Assembly: GCF_002135435.1 (NCBI RefSeq)
Contig: NZ_NEGK01000017.1
Location: forward strand, 1 to 57,753
Direction of reading: 5' to 3'
Length of the DNA stretch: 57,753 nucleotides
Source of the DNA: Acinetobacter sp. ANC 3813
GTDB lineage: Bacteria > Pseudomonadota > Gammaproteobacteria > Pseudomonadales > Moraxellaceae
The translations under genes and the position numbers were made by a program. Positions 1-8,494 of this stretch are shown in pieces (the stretch's first letter is position 1; each line of letters begins with the position of its first letter). Under the pieces are notes generated by a model. The model saw only the letters and a list, made by a program, of their open reading frames with translations. It was not told the DNA's origin and did not search any database.

Positions 1-7
1 AAAAAAA

Positions 8-36
8 AACCCGCCATAAAAATGGCGGTTTTTTCA
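8..36 (-). terminator. Rho-independent terminator of the feo operon
   Basis: A 7-bp perfect stem (CCGCCAT at 11-17, ATGGCGG at 22-28) with an AAAA loop is flanked by an A-run on the left and a T-run on the right, so it can work in both directions. It lies about 30 bases beyond the stop codon of the last minus-strand feo gene. Confidence 0.8.
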
Positions 37-67
37 ATTTAGTGCAGTGCTGCAGTCTAAGCTTCGC

Positions 68-319
68 TTATTTCCATTTCACAGCCTGAACTTCAGCTTT
101 ATTCTGTGCTGGCTCTTCCGAAGCTGAACAGCCGCAGCTGCCGCCGCAGCCCGCAGGCGCTGCCGGTTTAAGCCAAGCGGCCAAGCGTGCCCAGCCGCGC
201 GCAGCGCATGCATCTGCGACAGACGTGAAGACCGAGCTGGATGTCTTAGGAAAAACCTTTTTAAACACCACGACCGCACTCCACAGCACCAAAGCAGCCA
301 CTATTAGAATTTCAATCAT
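68..319 (-). CDS. Small Cys-rich membrane protein of the feo operon (DUF6587/FeoB-associated type)
   Basis: An 83-residue protein starts 27 bases after feoB on the same strand. It has one N-terminal membrane segment (about residues 3-19), a short basic stretch and a C-terminal cysteine cluster (CGGSCGCS), then a polar tail. This architecture resembles the FeoB-associated Cys-rich membrane proteins and the DUF6587 proteins found after feoB in Acinetobacter. It also occupies the position of FeoC, but it lacks a visible winged-helix domain. Inference: it helps FeoB in ferrous iron uptake, perhaps by binding metal or sensing redox state through the cysteines. The family assignment is from memory and the function is unproven. 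Confidence 0.75.
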   Translation of the reverse strand: MIEILIVAALVLWSAVVVFKKVFPKTSSSVFTSVADACAARGWARLAAWLKPAAPAGCGGSCGCSASEEPAQNKAEVQAVKWK

Positions 320-346
320 CTCAATCTCCTCGCCTTTTGGCAGACA

Positions 347-2206
347 TTAGCCAAAGTAATGCGTTGCAATCTGATAGGTCAGGAATGACATGAGATATGC
401 CAAACCAAACAGGTAAATTGTCATAAAGCTGACCGTTTTCCATGAGCCGGTTTCACGTTTTACGGTTGCCAGCGTCGCCAAGCAATGCGGCGCATACACA
501 AACCACACCAGCAAAGACAAGCCTGTCGCCACAGACCAGCCTAAATCTCCGCCGCTGCTGATCAATGAAGCCAAACCGTTAGACATCGCATCATCATCAA
601 CCGCAGACAATGCATATACAGTGCCCAGAGCTGCAACAACTACCTCACGGGCAGCCATGGCAGGTATCAAGGCAATACAGATCTGCCAGTTGAAACCCAA
701 TGGCGCAAAAATCGGCTGCAGCAGATGCCCCAGCATCCCTGCAAAGGAATAATCAATTTCAGGCAACGTTGCGCCTTCAGGGGCTTGCGGGAAAGTACAC
801 AAAAACCACAGCAAAATAGACAGCGCAAAAATAATGCCGCCTACACGGCGCAAGAAGATTTTGGCGCGGTCCAATAAGCCAATCCAAATATTTTTCAAAT
901 CTGGAAAACGGTAGCTTGGCAGCTCCATCATCAGCATGTGCTGGGATTTATCTTTATGAAAAAACTTCAGCACAAAGGACACGCACAGCGCGCTGACAAT
1001 GCCCGCCATATACAGACCAAACAGCACCAAGCCCTGTAGATTAAACAGCCCCAAAACCGTTTGTTCTGGAATAAACGCAGCAATCAGCAGCGCATAAACT
1101 GGAAGGCGCGCAGAACAGGTCATCAGCGGCGCAACAAAAATCGTGGTTAGGCGGTCACGCGGATCACTGATGGTACGCGAAGCCATAATGCCCGGAATGG
1201 CGCAGGCAAAACTTGAGAGCAATGGAATAAACGCGCGGCCAGAAAGCCCTGCCTTATACATTAATTTGTCCAGCAGGAAGGCTGCGCGCGGCAAATAACC
1301 CGACTCTTCTAGAACCAAAATAAAGAAGAACAGAATCAAAATCTGCGGCAGGAACACGATTACACCGCCTGCCCCTGCAATTATGCCGTCCACGACTAAA
1401 CTGTTCAGCAAAGGCTGGCTGATTGCTCCGCCCACCGCTTCGCCCAGCCAGCCAAAGAAGGTTTCAATGCCATCCATAAATGGCGCAGCCCAAGCAAAGA
1501 CGGCTTGGAAAATAATAAACATCATCACGGCAAGGCTGACTAAGCCCAGCACGGGATGCAGGAAAATCTTATCTAAGAAATCGGTACGCTTGTCTTCTTC
1601 ATCAACAAACTGCACCACATCGTGGAGTACATTTTCCATTTTCTCATGCGCAGTTTCGCCCTTTAAGCCCGTCAGCTCAGTAAATGGCACACTGTATTTC
1701 GCCTGATCCAGCGCGCTCAGCAAACTTTCAATGCCTGAATTGCGCACTGCAACTGTTTCGACCACTGGCACGCCTAAACGCTCAGACAATTTCTGCGTGT
1801 TGATTTGCATGCCGCGGCGGCGCGCTTCGTCCATCATATTCAGAACGATCAGCATTGGACGGCCCAGTGCAATCAGCTCAATCACCAAACCTAAATGCAA
1901 TTTCAAATTGGTGGCATCCAGTATGCAAAGCAATGCATCTTGATGGCCTTCATCCGCAATTTTACCCATCACGACATCACGGGTAATCGCTTCATCTGGA
2001 CTGGTTGCATTTAAGCTGTATGTGCCGGGCAAATCCAGCACACGCACAGCTTTGCCTGAAGGCAAAGTAAACTGGCCAACCTTGCGCTCTACAGTGACGC
2101 CTGCATAGTTGCCGACTTTTTGGCGTGTGCCTGTCAGATGGTTAAATAAGGATGTTTTACCGCAGTTAGGATTCCCTACAAGGGCAATACGAAGCGCATC
2201 ACTCAT
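347..2206 (-). CDS. feoB: Ferrous iron transporter FeoB
   Basis: This inner-membrane GTP-gated Fe(II) permease has 619 residues. The N-terminal G domain shows G1 (GNPNCGKTS, residues 11-19), G3 (DLPG, 58-61) and G4 (NMMD, 123-126). The polytopic transport domain follows, with Gate-like segments containing cysteine (for example SSFACAIPGIMASR and MTCSARLPVYALLI). It is shorter than the 773-residue E. coli protein because the C-terminal part is reduced, which is usual in this genus. Its start overlaps the feoA stop by 4 bases (ATGA type), which indicates translational coupling. It is probably repressed by Fur together with feoA. Confidence 0.97.
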   Translation of the reverse strand: MSDALRIALVGNPNCGKTSLFNHLTGTRQKVGNYAGVTVERKVGQFTLPSGKAVRVLDLPGTYSLNATSPDEAITRDVVMGKIADEGHQDALLCILDATNLKLHLGLVIELIALGRPMLIVLNMMDEARRRGMQINTQKLSERLGVPVVETVAVRNSGIESLLSALDQAKYSVPFTELTGLKGETAHEKMENVLHDVVQFVDEEDKRTDFLDKIFLHPVLGLVSLAVMMFIIFQAVFAWAAPFMDGIETFFGWLGEAVGGAISQPLLNSLVVDGIIAGAGGVIVFLPQILILFFFILVLEESGYLPRAAFLLDKLMYKAGLSGRAFIPLLSSFACAIPGIMASRTISDPRDRLTTIFVAPLMTCSARLPVYALLIAAFIPEQTVLGLFNLQGLVLFGLYMAGIVSALCVSFVLKFFHKDKSQHMLMMELPSYRFPDLKNIWIGLLDRAKIFLRRVGGIIFALSILLWFLCTFPQAPEGATLPEIDYSFAGMLGHLLQPIFAPLGFNWQICIALIPAMAAREVVVAALGTVYALSAVDDDAMSNGLASLISSGGDLGWSVATGLSLLVWFVYAPHCLATLATVKRETGSWKTVSFMTIYLFGLAYLMSFLTYQIATHYFG

Positions 2207-2472
2207 GCAGACACTCCTTCAGCTTGAATTTCAATTTTTTCCGCTTCGGCTTTACGCAAAGCAAAACGGGTAAAACCGACTTGTATTAAGATTGGATCTC
2301 CGCCAAAAATACCTTTCGTAATGACTTGTACTTTTGTGCCCGCAACAAAACCCAGCGTTTCTAGGCGGCTTGCTACTAAATCTGTCTGAGTTTCGCCATC
2401 CAAAGTACGATTGACTTTGCTAATGATGGCAGTTTGTTTGACTTTTAAATCAGATAAACGCACTGCATCCAA
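2203..2472 (-). CDS. feoA: Ferrous iron transport protein FeoA
   Basis: An 89-residue cytosolic SH3-like protein, first gene of the feo operon. It shows the family pattern: an N-terminal LSDLK segment, the central LETLGFVAGTKVQVI segment (family: R/M-L-x-x-LG-x-x-x-G-x-x-V), and a C-terminal GFTRFALRKAEAEKI stretch. FeoA binds and modulates FeoB. The divergent intergenic region upstream holds two Fur-box-like sequences. The last 4 bases overlap feoB. Confidence 0.95.
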   Translation of the reverse strand: MDAVRLSDLKVKQTAIISKVNRTLDGETQTDLVASRLETLGFVAGTKVQVITKGIFGGDPILIQVGFTRFALRKAEAEKIEIQAEGVSA

Positions 2473-2502
2473 CCCTTAAATATTTTAAACAGTATACAAA
2501 TA

Positions 2503-2548
2503 AATGAGAATAATTACCAATTCAGATCCGATAATGATTCGCATCTTT
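2503..2548 (-). promoter_or_regulatory. Two Fur-box-like sites upstream of feoA
   Basis: The site GATAATGATTCGCATCTTT at 2530-2548 matches 13 of 19 positions of the Fur consensus GATAATGATAATCATTATC. A second, weaker site, AATGAGAATAATTACCAAT, lies at 2503-2521. They are about 30 and 58 bases upstream of the feoA start on the minus strand, where a promoter would lie. Matches were counted by eye. The xerD start is about 90 bases away on the other strand. Confidence 0.6.
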
Positions 2549-2636
2549 TATAACACAAGACCCCTGATGAATTGTTACAATGTAACGAAGAAAATCAATC
2601 AAGTTTATCGGTTTAATAAATCAATTCGAGAATGGC

Positions 2637-3554
2637 ATGCTGAATAAAAAACCCCGTATCCCTGCGCCTGTAAGCATTCCTGAGCAGCTCAGCTTTCTGC
2701 AGGGCTTTCGCGACTACCTCATTGCGCAGACAGTCAGTCCGCATACGCGCAATGCCTATCTATCTGATTTAATTCAATGCAGTGAGTACTGTCAGGCAGC
2801 AATGCCGCAGTGGAACAGTGATGATATTGCCGATGTGCTGCTGAATCTGACGAAGCAAGGCAAAAGCCCGCGTTCTATTGCCCGCAGCCTGTCTGCCCTG
2901 CGCTCTTTTTATAAGTTTTTGCGTGAGCAAAAACTGCGTGATGATAATCCTGTCAGCAGTCATAAAACACCTAAATTGGGCCGTGCCCTGCCCAAAGATC
3001 TGTCGGAAGCGGATGTCGAGGCGCTGATCAATGCGCCCGATATAAGCACCGCTCTAGGCCTGCGCGACCGCGCTATGCTGGAAGTGCTGTATGCCTGCGG
3101 TTTGCGGGTGACTGAGCTGCTGAATTTAAGAATAGATTTGATCAATTTGAAGCAAGGCTATTTGCGCATTGTCGGAAAAGGCAATAAAGAGCGCTTGGTG
3201 CCTTTAGGGCAAATCGCCTGCGACTGGGTCGAAAAATACCTCGCCGAGTCCCGTCCAGCATTATATAAGACTTCGACCGATTACCTGTTTTTAACCCAGC
3301 ATGGCGGCATCATGAGCCGGCAGAATTTCTGGTACGCCATTAAGCGCTATGCCCTGCAGGCAAATGTTCAATCTGAGCTGTCTCCGCATACGCTCAGACA
3401 TGCTTTTGCAACCCATCTGCTGAATCACGGTGCCGATCTGCGTGTCGTGCAAATGCTGCTGGGCCATAGCGATCTATCCACCACGCAAATCTATACCCAT
3501 GTCGCGCAAGTGCGCATGCAGCAGCTGCATGCAGCTCATCATCCACGCGCCTAA
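2637..3554 (+). CDS. xerD: Tyrosine recombinase XerD
   Basis: A 305-residue site-specific recombinase that, with XerC, resolves chromosome dimers at dif. The N-terminal SAM-like core-binding domain (about 17-105) is followed by the catalytic domain. All active-site residues are visible: R157 (CGLRVTEL), K181 (GKGNKERLVPL), H251 and R254 (SPHTLRHAFATHLL), H277 (LLGHSDL) and nucleophile Y286 (TTQIYTHV). The following genes are a DsbC-like protein, hom and thrC. The same order in Pseudomonas supports XerD rather than XerC. The ATG at 2637 has only a weak GAG upstream. Confidence 0.93.
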   Translation: MLNKKPRIPAPVSIPEQLSFLQGFRDYLIAQTVSPHTRNAYLSDLIQCSEYCQAAMPQWNSDDIADVLLNLTKQGKSPRSIARSLSALRSFYKFLREQKLRDDNPVSSHKTPKLGRALPKDLSEADVEALINAPDISTALGLRDRAMLEVLYACGLRVTELLNLRIDLINLKQGYLRIVGKGNKERLVPLGQIACDWVEKYLAESRPALYKTSTDYLFLTQHGGIMSRQNFWYAIKRYALQANVQSELSPHTLRHAFATHLLNHGADLRVVQMLLGHSDLSTTQIYTHVAQVRMQQLHAAHHPRA

Positions 3555-3653
3555 ATCCTCTTTCAGCATTAACACCAAGAAATGTTATGAGCGGTATGAT
3601 TTTTTGCTATGCTTAGCCACCAGTTTTATAAAGCTAAAAGAAAAGGGTTGTTT

Positions 3654-4469
3654 ATGTTATTTACCCGTTCAACATTTTTTATGGCATGCACGCTTGCTGC
3701 AGGCATGGGTTTAAGCGCATGTTCAAAGTCCGACAATGCCGAAGAAAAGCAAGCGCCTTTAACTGCCAGCACACCTGCAACGGGTGAAGCGTCTACATTA
3801 ACCGAACGCAATGCGCAGCAGCGTCTGGTCAGCACGCTGCAAGACGGCCTGAAAAAAGCCGGCATCAACGCCAAAATTACCGATGCTCAGTCGACCGAAG
3901 TGCCAAATTTATATTGGGTGAGCTTTGAAGGCATGCCTTCTGTATATGCCACTGCAGACGGCAAATATATCCTGCAGGGCGAGATTGTGCGTTTAGGCGG
4001 TAAGGAACTGCATAACGTCAGCCAAGACCTGCAGGCAGCCGGCGCGAAAAAAGTATTTGAAAAATTAAAAACTGAAGACCTGATTGTCTACCCAGCCAAA
4101 GGCAAGACCCGCCATACCGTTTATGTATTCACCGATGCCAGCTGCCCGTATTGCCATAAGCTGCATGAGCATATGGACGAAATCAATGCCAAAGGCATCG
4201 AAGTCCGCTATATCGCATGGCCGCGCGGTGAACAGTTCATTCCAGCAATGGAAAGCGTCTGGTGCAGCAAAGACCGCCAAGAAGCTTTTAACCAAGCCAT
4301 TTCTGGCGTTCAATTACCGCCAGCTGCCTGCAAAAACCCAGTGCGCGACATGTATCAAATGGGCCTGAATATTGGCGTAAACGGCACACCTGCAATCTAC
4401 AGCACAGACGGCGTTTATTTGGGCGGCTACATGGAGCCGAATGAATTGGCCGAACGTTTAAATAAATAA
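3654..4469 (+). CDS. dsbC: DsbC-like thiol:disulfide interchange lipoprotein
   Basis: A 271-residue periplasmic disulfide isomerase-type protein. The start at 3654 gives a lipoprotein signal with lipobox GLSAC, so C23 would be lipidated; an upstream in-frame ATG at 3609 would spoil the signal. An N-terminal dimerisation-like domain (about 50-140) precedes the thioredoxin fold with active site CPYC (C164-C167) and the cis-proline motif GTPAI. It lies between xerD and hom, as dsbC does in pseudomonads. The lipid anchor is unusual, since E. coli DsbC is soluble. DsbG-like activity is possible. Confidence 0.9.
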   Translation: MLFTRSTFFMACTLAAGMGLSACSKSDNAEEKQAPLTASTPATGEASTLTERNAQQRLVSTLQDGLKKAGINAKITDAQSTEVPNLYWVSFEGMPSVYATADGKYILQGEIVRLGGKELHNVSQDLQAAGAKKVFEKLKTEDLIVYPAKGKTRHTVYVFTDASCPYCHKLHEHMDEINAKGIEVRYIAWPRGEQFIPAMESVWCSKDRQEAFNQAISGVQLPPAACKNPVRDMYQMGLNIGVNGTPAIYSTDGVYLGGYMEPNELAERLNK

Positions 4470-4592
4470 ATTTTATTGATTAAATTACTGTTTTTTATAG
4501 ATGGATAGAAAGTTGTGAATCTCCTAGAGTCATGGCATTTTTTTAGCTATGATCTAGGTTCGCTTAATGTTGATGAATATTTGGAGTGTGAC

Positions 4593-5897
4593 GTGAAACC
4601 AGTTCGTCTGGCAATCCTCGGTCTTGGTACTGTGGGTGGTGGTGCCCTTAAACTATTAAAAGAAAATGCTGCTGAGATTAAACGTCGCACCGGTCGTGAA
4701 ATTGAAATTACCCATGTCGGCACACGCCGTCCGCGCCCAGATTTAGATCTGCCTGCGTCTGTAAAACAAAGCGCAGACTTGCTGGACATCGTGCGTCAGC
4801 CTGATGTGGATGTTGTCGTTGAAGTCATGGGCGGCATTCATCCTGCTTATGAAATCATCATGGAAGCCATGAAGCACGGTAAGCATATCGTGACTGCGAA
4901 TAAATCCTTGCTTGCAGAACATGGTACGGCTTTGTTTAAAGCGGCTGATGAAAATAAAGTCCAAATTGCCTATGAAGCGGCGGTTGCAGGCGGCATTCCA
5001 ATTATTAAAGTGATGCGCGAAGGCTTGGCAGCCAACCGAATCGATTGGCTCGCAGGAATCATCAACGGTACAGGCAATTTTATTTTGACTGAAATGCGCG
5101 AAAAAGGCCGTGCATTTGCAGACGTCCTTAAAGAAGCGCAGGAGCTGGGCTATGCAGAAGCAGACCCAACCTTTGACGTTGAAGGCATTGATGCTGCGCA
5201 TAAGCTGACCCTGTTAGCGTCGATTGCATTCGGTATTCCGTTGCAGTTTGATAAAGTTTTCACTGAAGGCATCAGCAAGGTGACAGCGCAAGATGTGAAA
5301 TATGCAGAAGAGCTGGGTTTCCGCATTAAGCATTTAGGCATTGCGCGCCGCGCAGCAACAGGCATTGAGCTTCGCGTGCATCCAACACTGATTCCTGAAG
5401 ATCAGCTGATTGCCAATGTGAACGGCGTGAAAAATGCGGTCTTGGTTCAAGCCAATGCCGTTGGCCCGACCCTTTACTACGGCGCAGGCGCAGGCGCAGG
5501 CCCGACAGCATCTGCAGTCGTTGCTGACGTTGTCGATATTGTCCGCGACATTTCATATACAGAAGACGGCGCAGGCACTATTCCGCAATTGGCATTTGAA
5601 GCTTTAACCGATTTGCCTATTCTGCCGCGCGAAGAAATGACCACAGGCTACTACATCCGCATTAATGCCGAAGATCAAACTGGCGTACTTGCAGATGTAA
5701 CGACTATTTTAAGCCGCGCCGGCATCAGCATCGACGCCATCATGCAGCAGCCGCGCTTAAAAGACCTTATCCCTATCGTGATTCTGACTGATCCAGTTAA
5801 AGAATCAAAAATGGATGAAGCCCTTCAGCAGATTCAAGCATTGCCTGTCATTCATGGCGAAATTGTGCGAATTCGTTTAGAATCGCTTGATAATTAA
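4593..5897 (+). CDS. hom: Homoserine dehydrogenase
   Basis: A 434-residue cytosolic enzyme that reduces aspartate semialdehyde to homoserine for threonine and methionine synthesis. The Rossmann motif GLGTVGGG is at the N terminus. The catalytic domain contains the NGTGNFILTEM and AEADPTFDVEGIDAAHKL regions, and an ACT domain occupies the last 80 or so residues. I chose the GTG at 4593 because GGAG lies 6 bases upstream and the protein then starts KPVRLAILGLG; the frame stays open to a GTG at 4515, which would add 26 residues of unfamiliar sequence. thrC follows after 65 bases. Confidence 0.96.
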   Translation: MKPVRLAILGLGTVGGGALKLLKENAAEIKRRTGREIEITHVGTRRPRPDLDLPASVKQSADLLDIVRQPDVDVVVEVMGGIHPAYEIIMEAMKHGKHIVTANKSLLAEHGTALFKAADENKVQIAYEAAVAGGIPIIKVMREGLAANRIDWLAGIINGTGNFILTEMREKGRAFADVLKEAQELGYAEADPTFDVEGIDAAHKLTLLASIAFGIPLQFDKVFTEGISKVTAQDVKYAEELGFRIKHLGIARRAATGIELRVHPTLIPEDQLIANVNGVKNAVLVQANAVGPTLYYGAGAGAGPTASAVVADVVDIVRDISYTEDGAGTIPQLAFEALTDLPILPREEMTTGYYIRINAEDQTGVLADVTTILSRAGISIDAIMQQPRLKDLIPIVILTDPVKESKMDEALQQIQALPVIHGEIVRIRLESLDN

Positions 5898-5962
5898 TCA
5901 CCGGGTCGAGGGGCATACTTCTATTCCTCTCGCCAAGCTCTACACACAATTGGAACATCATC

Positions 5963-7102
5963 ATGTCGAATGCCAATCGTTATACTGGTTTAGTTGACCG
6001 CTATCGCGACCGTTTACCAGTGTCTGCAACTACTCGCGCAATTTCATTAGGCGAAGGTAACACGCCACTGATTAAGCTTGAGAACATTCCACGTTTAACC
6101 GGCAAAAATGTTGAAATTTATGTGAAGTACGAGGGCTTAAACCCGACTGGTTCATTTAAAGACCGCGGTATGACTATGGCGGTAACGAAGGCGGTTGAAG
6201 AGGGCTCTAAAGCCATCATCTGCGCGTCTACAGGCAACACTTCTGCTGCCGCTGCTGCTTATGCTGCGCGTGCTGGCATCAAAGCGTTCGTATTAATCCC
6301 AGAAGGCAAAATTGCCATGGGTAAAATGGCGCAAGCCATGATGTACGGTGCGATCACTATGCAAATACGCGGCAACTTCGATGACGGCATGCGCCTTGTT
6401 AAGGAAGTCGCTGACCAAGCGCCGGTGACGATTGTAAACTCAATCAACCCATACCGCCTGCAAGGTCAAAAAACCATTGCTTATGAAATTGTTGAAGCTT
6501 TGGGCCGTGCGCCGGATTACCACTGCTTGCCTGTCGGCAATGCAGGCAACATTACTGCGCACTGGATGGGTTATACAGAAGCTGTTGCAAACCAATCGAA
6601 AGATGAGTTTGAACAAGTAGTTTATAACGCTGAGACTGACCAATTCACAGGTCCTAAGCCAGCAGGCTTGCCAATTATGGCTGGCTACCAAGCTGCAGGC
6701 GCTGCGCCATTCCTTCGCGGTGCGCCTGTTGCGAATCCAGAAACTGTAGCGACTGCCATCCGTATTGGTAACCCGCAAAGCTGGAACCATGCAAAAGCAG
6801 TTGTCCGTGATTCACAAGGCTGGTTTGACGAATTAACTGATGCTGAAATCTTAGATGCGCAGCGCATGCTATCTATGTATGAAGGCGTATTTGTTGAACC
6901 TGCTTCTGCGGCTTCTGTTGGCGGTGCAATCCGTGACATCAAGTCTGGCAAAATCAAAGAAGGTTCGGTGATTGTTTGTACCGTAACTGGCAACGGCCTA
7001 AAAGATCCTGACACAGCAATCACGCAATGCCAAGATGCCGTGATGCTGTCTATTGACGCGTCTATGGATCAAGTGCGTGATTCAATTTTGTCAAATATGT
7101 AA
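5963..7102 (+). CDS. thrC: Threonine synthase
   Basis: A 379-residue PLP enzyme that converts O-phosphohomoserine to threonine, the last step of the pathway begun by hom just upstream. The PLP lysine lies in NPTGSFKDRGM. The glycine-rich phosphate-binding segment is PVGNAGNITAHW, and a second PLP-contact region is VTGNGLKDPD. The length fits the short (class II-like) bacterial form. A strong terminator follows directly, so hom and thrC probably end the transcript. Confidence 0.96.
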   Translation: MSNANRYTGLVDRYRDRLPVSATTRAISLGEGNTPLIKLENIPRLTGKNVEIYVKYEGLNPTGSFKDRGMTMAVTKAVEEGSKAIICASTGNTSAAAAAYAARAGIKAFVLIPEGKIAMGKMAQAMMYGAITMQIRGNFDDGMRLVKEVADQAPVTIVNSINPYRLQGQKTIAYEIVEALGRAPDYHCLPVGNAGNITAHWMGYTEAVANQSKDEFEQVVYNAETDQFTGPKPAGLPIMAGYQAAGAAPFLRGAPVANPETVATAIRIGNPQSWNHAKAVVRDSQGWFDELTDAEILDAQRMLSMYEGVFVEPASAASVGGAIRDIKSGKIKEGSVIVCTVTGNGLKDPDTAITQCQDAVMLSIDASMDQVRDSILSNM

Positions 7103-7116
7103 TTCATATTCAAACT

Positions 7117-7146
7117 GAAAAGCCCTGCAATTGCAGGGCTTTTTTA
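7117..7146 (+). terminator. Rho-independent terminator after thrC
   Basis: A GC-rich palindrome (AGCCCTGCAA at 7121-7130, TTGCAGGGCT at 7131-7140) is followed by a T-run. It lies 18 bases after the thrC stop. Confidence 0.88.
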
Positions 7147-7153
7147 TGCCTGA

Positions 7154-7186
7154 AATAAAAACGCCCAATCAACTGATCAGGCGTTT
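7154..7186 (-). terminator. Terminator of pbpG
   Basis: On the minus strand, AACGCC and GGCGTT (7180-7185 and 7160-7165 in plus coordinates) form a stem followed by a T-rich stretch. The stem is 6 bp with a 14-base loop. It faces the thrC terminator between the two convergent genes. Confidence 0.6.
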
Positions 7187-7229
7187 GAGCAAATCCATTC
7201 ATTTCATCCTGTGAAATAAATCATGCCGT

Positions 7230-8285
7230 TTAAATACGTTTTGGAAGCTGAGATACCCATGTCATTAAACGGGTTGCATCATTGGTACGGGCAGCTGAAG
7301 AATCCGCACCCAGCAGCACTACAACTGCAGGACGGTTGTTCAGCGTGGTATGCATGACTACGCAGCGCCCCGCTTCGTTGATATAACCTGTTTTCGACAG
7401 GTTGATGTTCCAGCCGCCATTGCGCACAAGCGCATTGGTATTATTGGATTTCAGAACACGATAACCTAAATTGAAATCATAGCTTGGCGTAGTCGAAAAC
7501 TGACGGATCAAGCCATATTGAGAAGCGCTATTCACCAAAATGCCTAAATCACGCGCAGAAGCAACATTGCCAGGGTGCAAGCCAGTGGATTCAACATAGT
7601 GTGTTGAATTCATGCCCAATGAACGCGCTTTGGCATTCATGGCTGCATAAAATGCAGTACGGCCGCCCGGATAAGTGCGCGCCAAGGCCGAAGCTGCAGG
7701 ATTTTCAGACTTCATCAATGCAAAAAGCAAAGCTTCGGCACGGTTCATGCTGTCGCCAGCACGTAAAGTCGAACTAGAACTCTTACAGCCCGAGCAAGAA
7801 AAATCACCTTGCTGCAGCGTAATTTTTTCAGACATATTCAGGCGGGAATCTGAAATCACCACCGCAGTCATCAATTTGGTTAAAGAGGCAATAGGAAAGG
7901 CTGTATTGCTGTTTTTACTGTACAGCACTTCACCGGTTTGACCATCCATCACCAAAGCTGCACGCGCATTCACAGAAGGCTGTGAAGAGGAACGGCTGGT
8001 ATCTAAAATCTGTACAGTTTTTGAGGGTGCAGTCTGCGCCACGCCATTGAGGCTGCGCACAGAAGTGCTCACCTTGGTTGAGCCTTGCGGTGAAGGTTCA
8101 TCTCCATCATTTGCAGTTGCAGATACGTCACCATTCAGCAGCTGATTGGCTTCTTCTGAAGACCAGCTGAGGCTGGCTTGACTGGGCGAAGAGTTCATTA
8201 CAATATCAGCAAAGCTCATTGAGCTCATGCCAAACAAAAATGACATTCCCAGTACACGCATTATCGATTTATCTGAATTCTTCAC
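7230..8285 (-). CDS. pbpG: D-alanyl-D-alanine endopeptidase (PBP7/8)
   Basis: A 351-residue periplasmic murein endopeptidase of the low-molecular-mass PBP class. The three penicilloyl-transferase motifs are SLTK (134-137), SEN (193-195) and KTG (298-300). A signal peptide covers about the first 26 residues. A long Ser/Gln/Thr-rich low-complexity linker runs to residue 105, longer than in E. coli PBP7. A CSGC pair (C164, C167) lies in the loop between the first two motifs and is unexpected. The gene is divergent from gacA with about 210 bases between the start codons. Confidence 0.93.
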   Translation of the reverse strand: MKNSDKSIMRVLGMSFLFGMSSMSFADIVMNSSPSQASLSWSSEEANQLLNGDVSATANDGDEPSPQGSTKVSTSVRSLNGVAQTAPSKTVQILDTSRSSSQPSVNARAALVMDGQTGEVLYSKNSNTAFPIASLTKLMTAVVISDSRLNMSEKITLQQGDFSCSGCKSSSSTLRAGDSMNRAEALLFALMKSENPAASALARTYPGGRTAFYAAMNAKARSLGMNSTHYVESTGLHPGNVASARDLGILVNSASQYGLIRQFSTTPSYDFNLGYRVLKSNNTNALVRNGGWNINLSKTGYINEAGRCVVMHTTLNNRPAVVVLLGADSSAARTNDATRLMTWVSQLPKRI

Positions 8286-8494
8286 TATGATTCACTCAAC
8301 TCAATTAAGGCAAGATTTGCGTATTGCCTCTAATATGCCGTACATTTACGCAATGGAGAACAATTTACGTTCAAAGAAAGTTTAATAAGTTCTCCATTTT
8401 AGATAAGAATAGCATTGCTAATTTTGTCGTTTCATTGCAAGCTTATTTTGCGTTATGTAACAAAAAAGACGTTTTTCAGACAGGGAGAGTACAG

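Noticed and set aside
5326..5556. Open frames on the strand opposite hom and other genes
   Set aside because: They are shadows of well-supported genes in other frames, lack ribosome binding sites and have no recognisable proteins.
5905..5930. Attenuator-like inverted repeat between hom and thrC
   Set aside because: The arms are short and imperfect, there is no T-run, and no leader peptide with threonine codons is visible.
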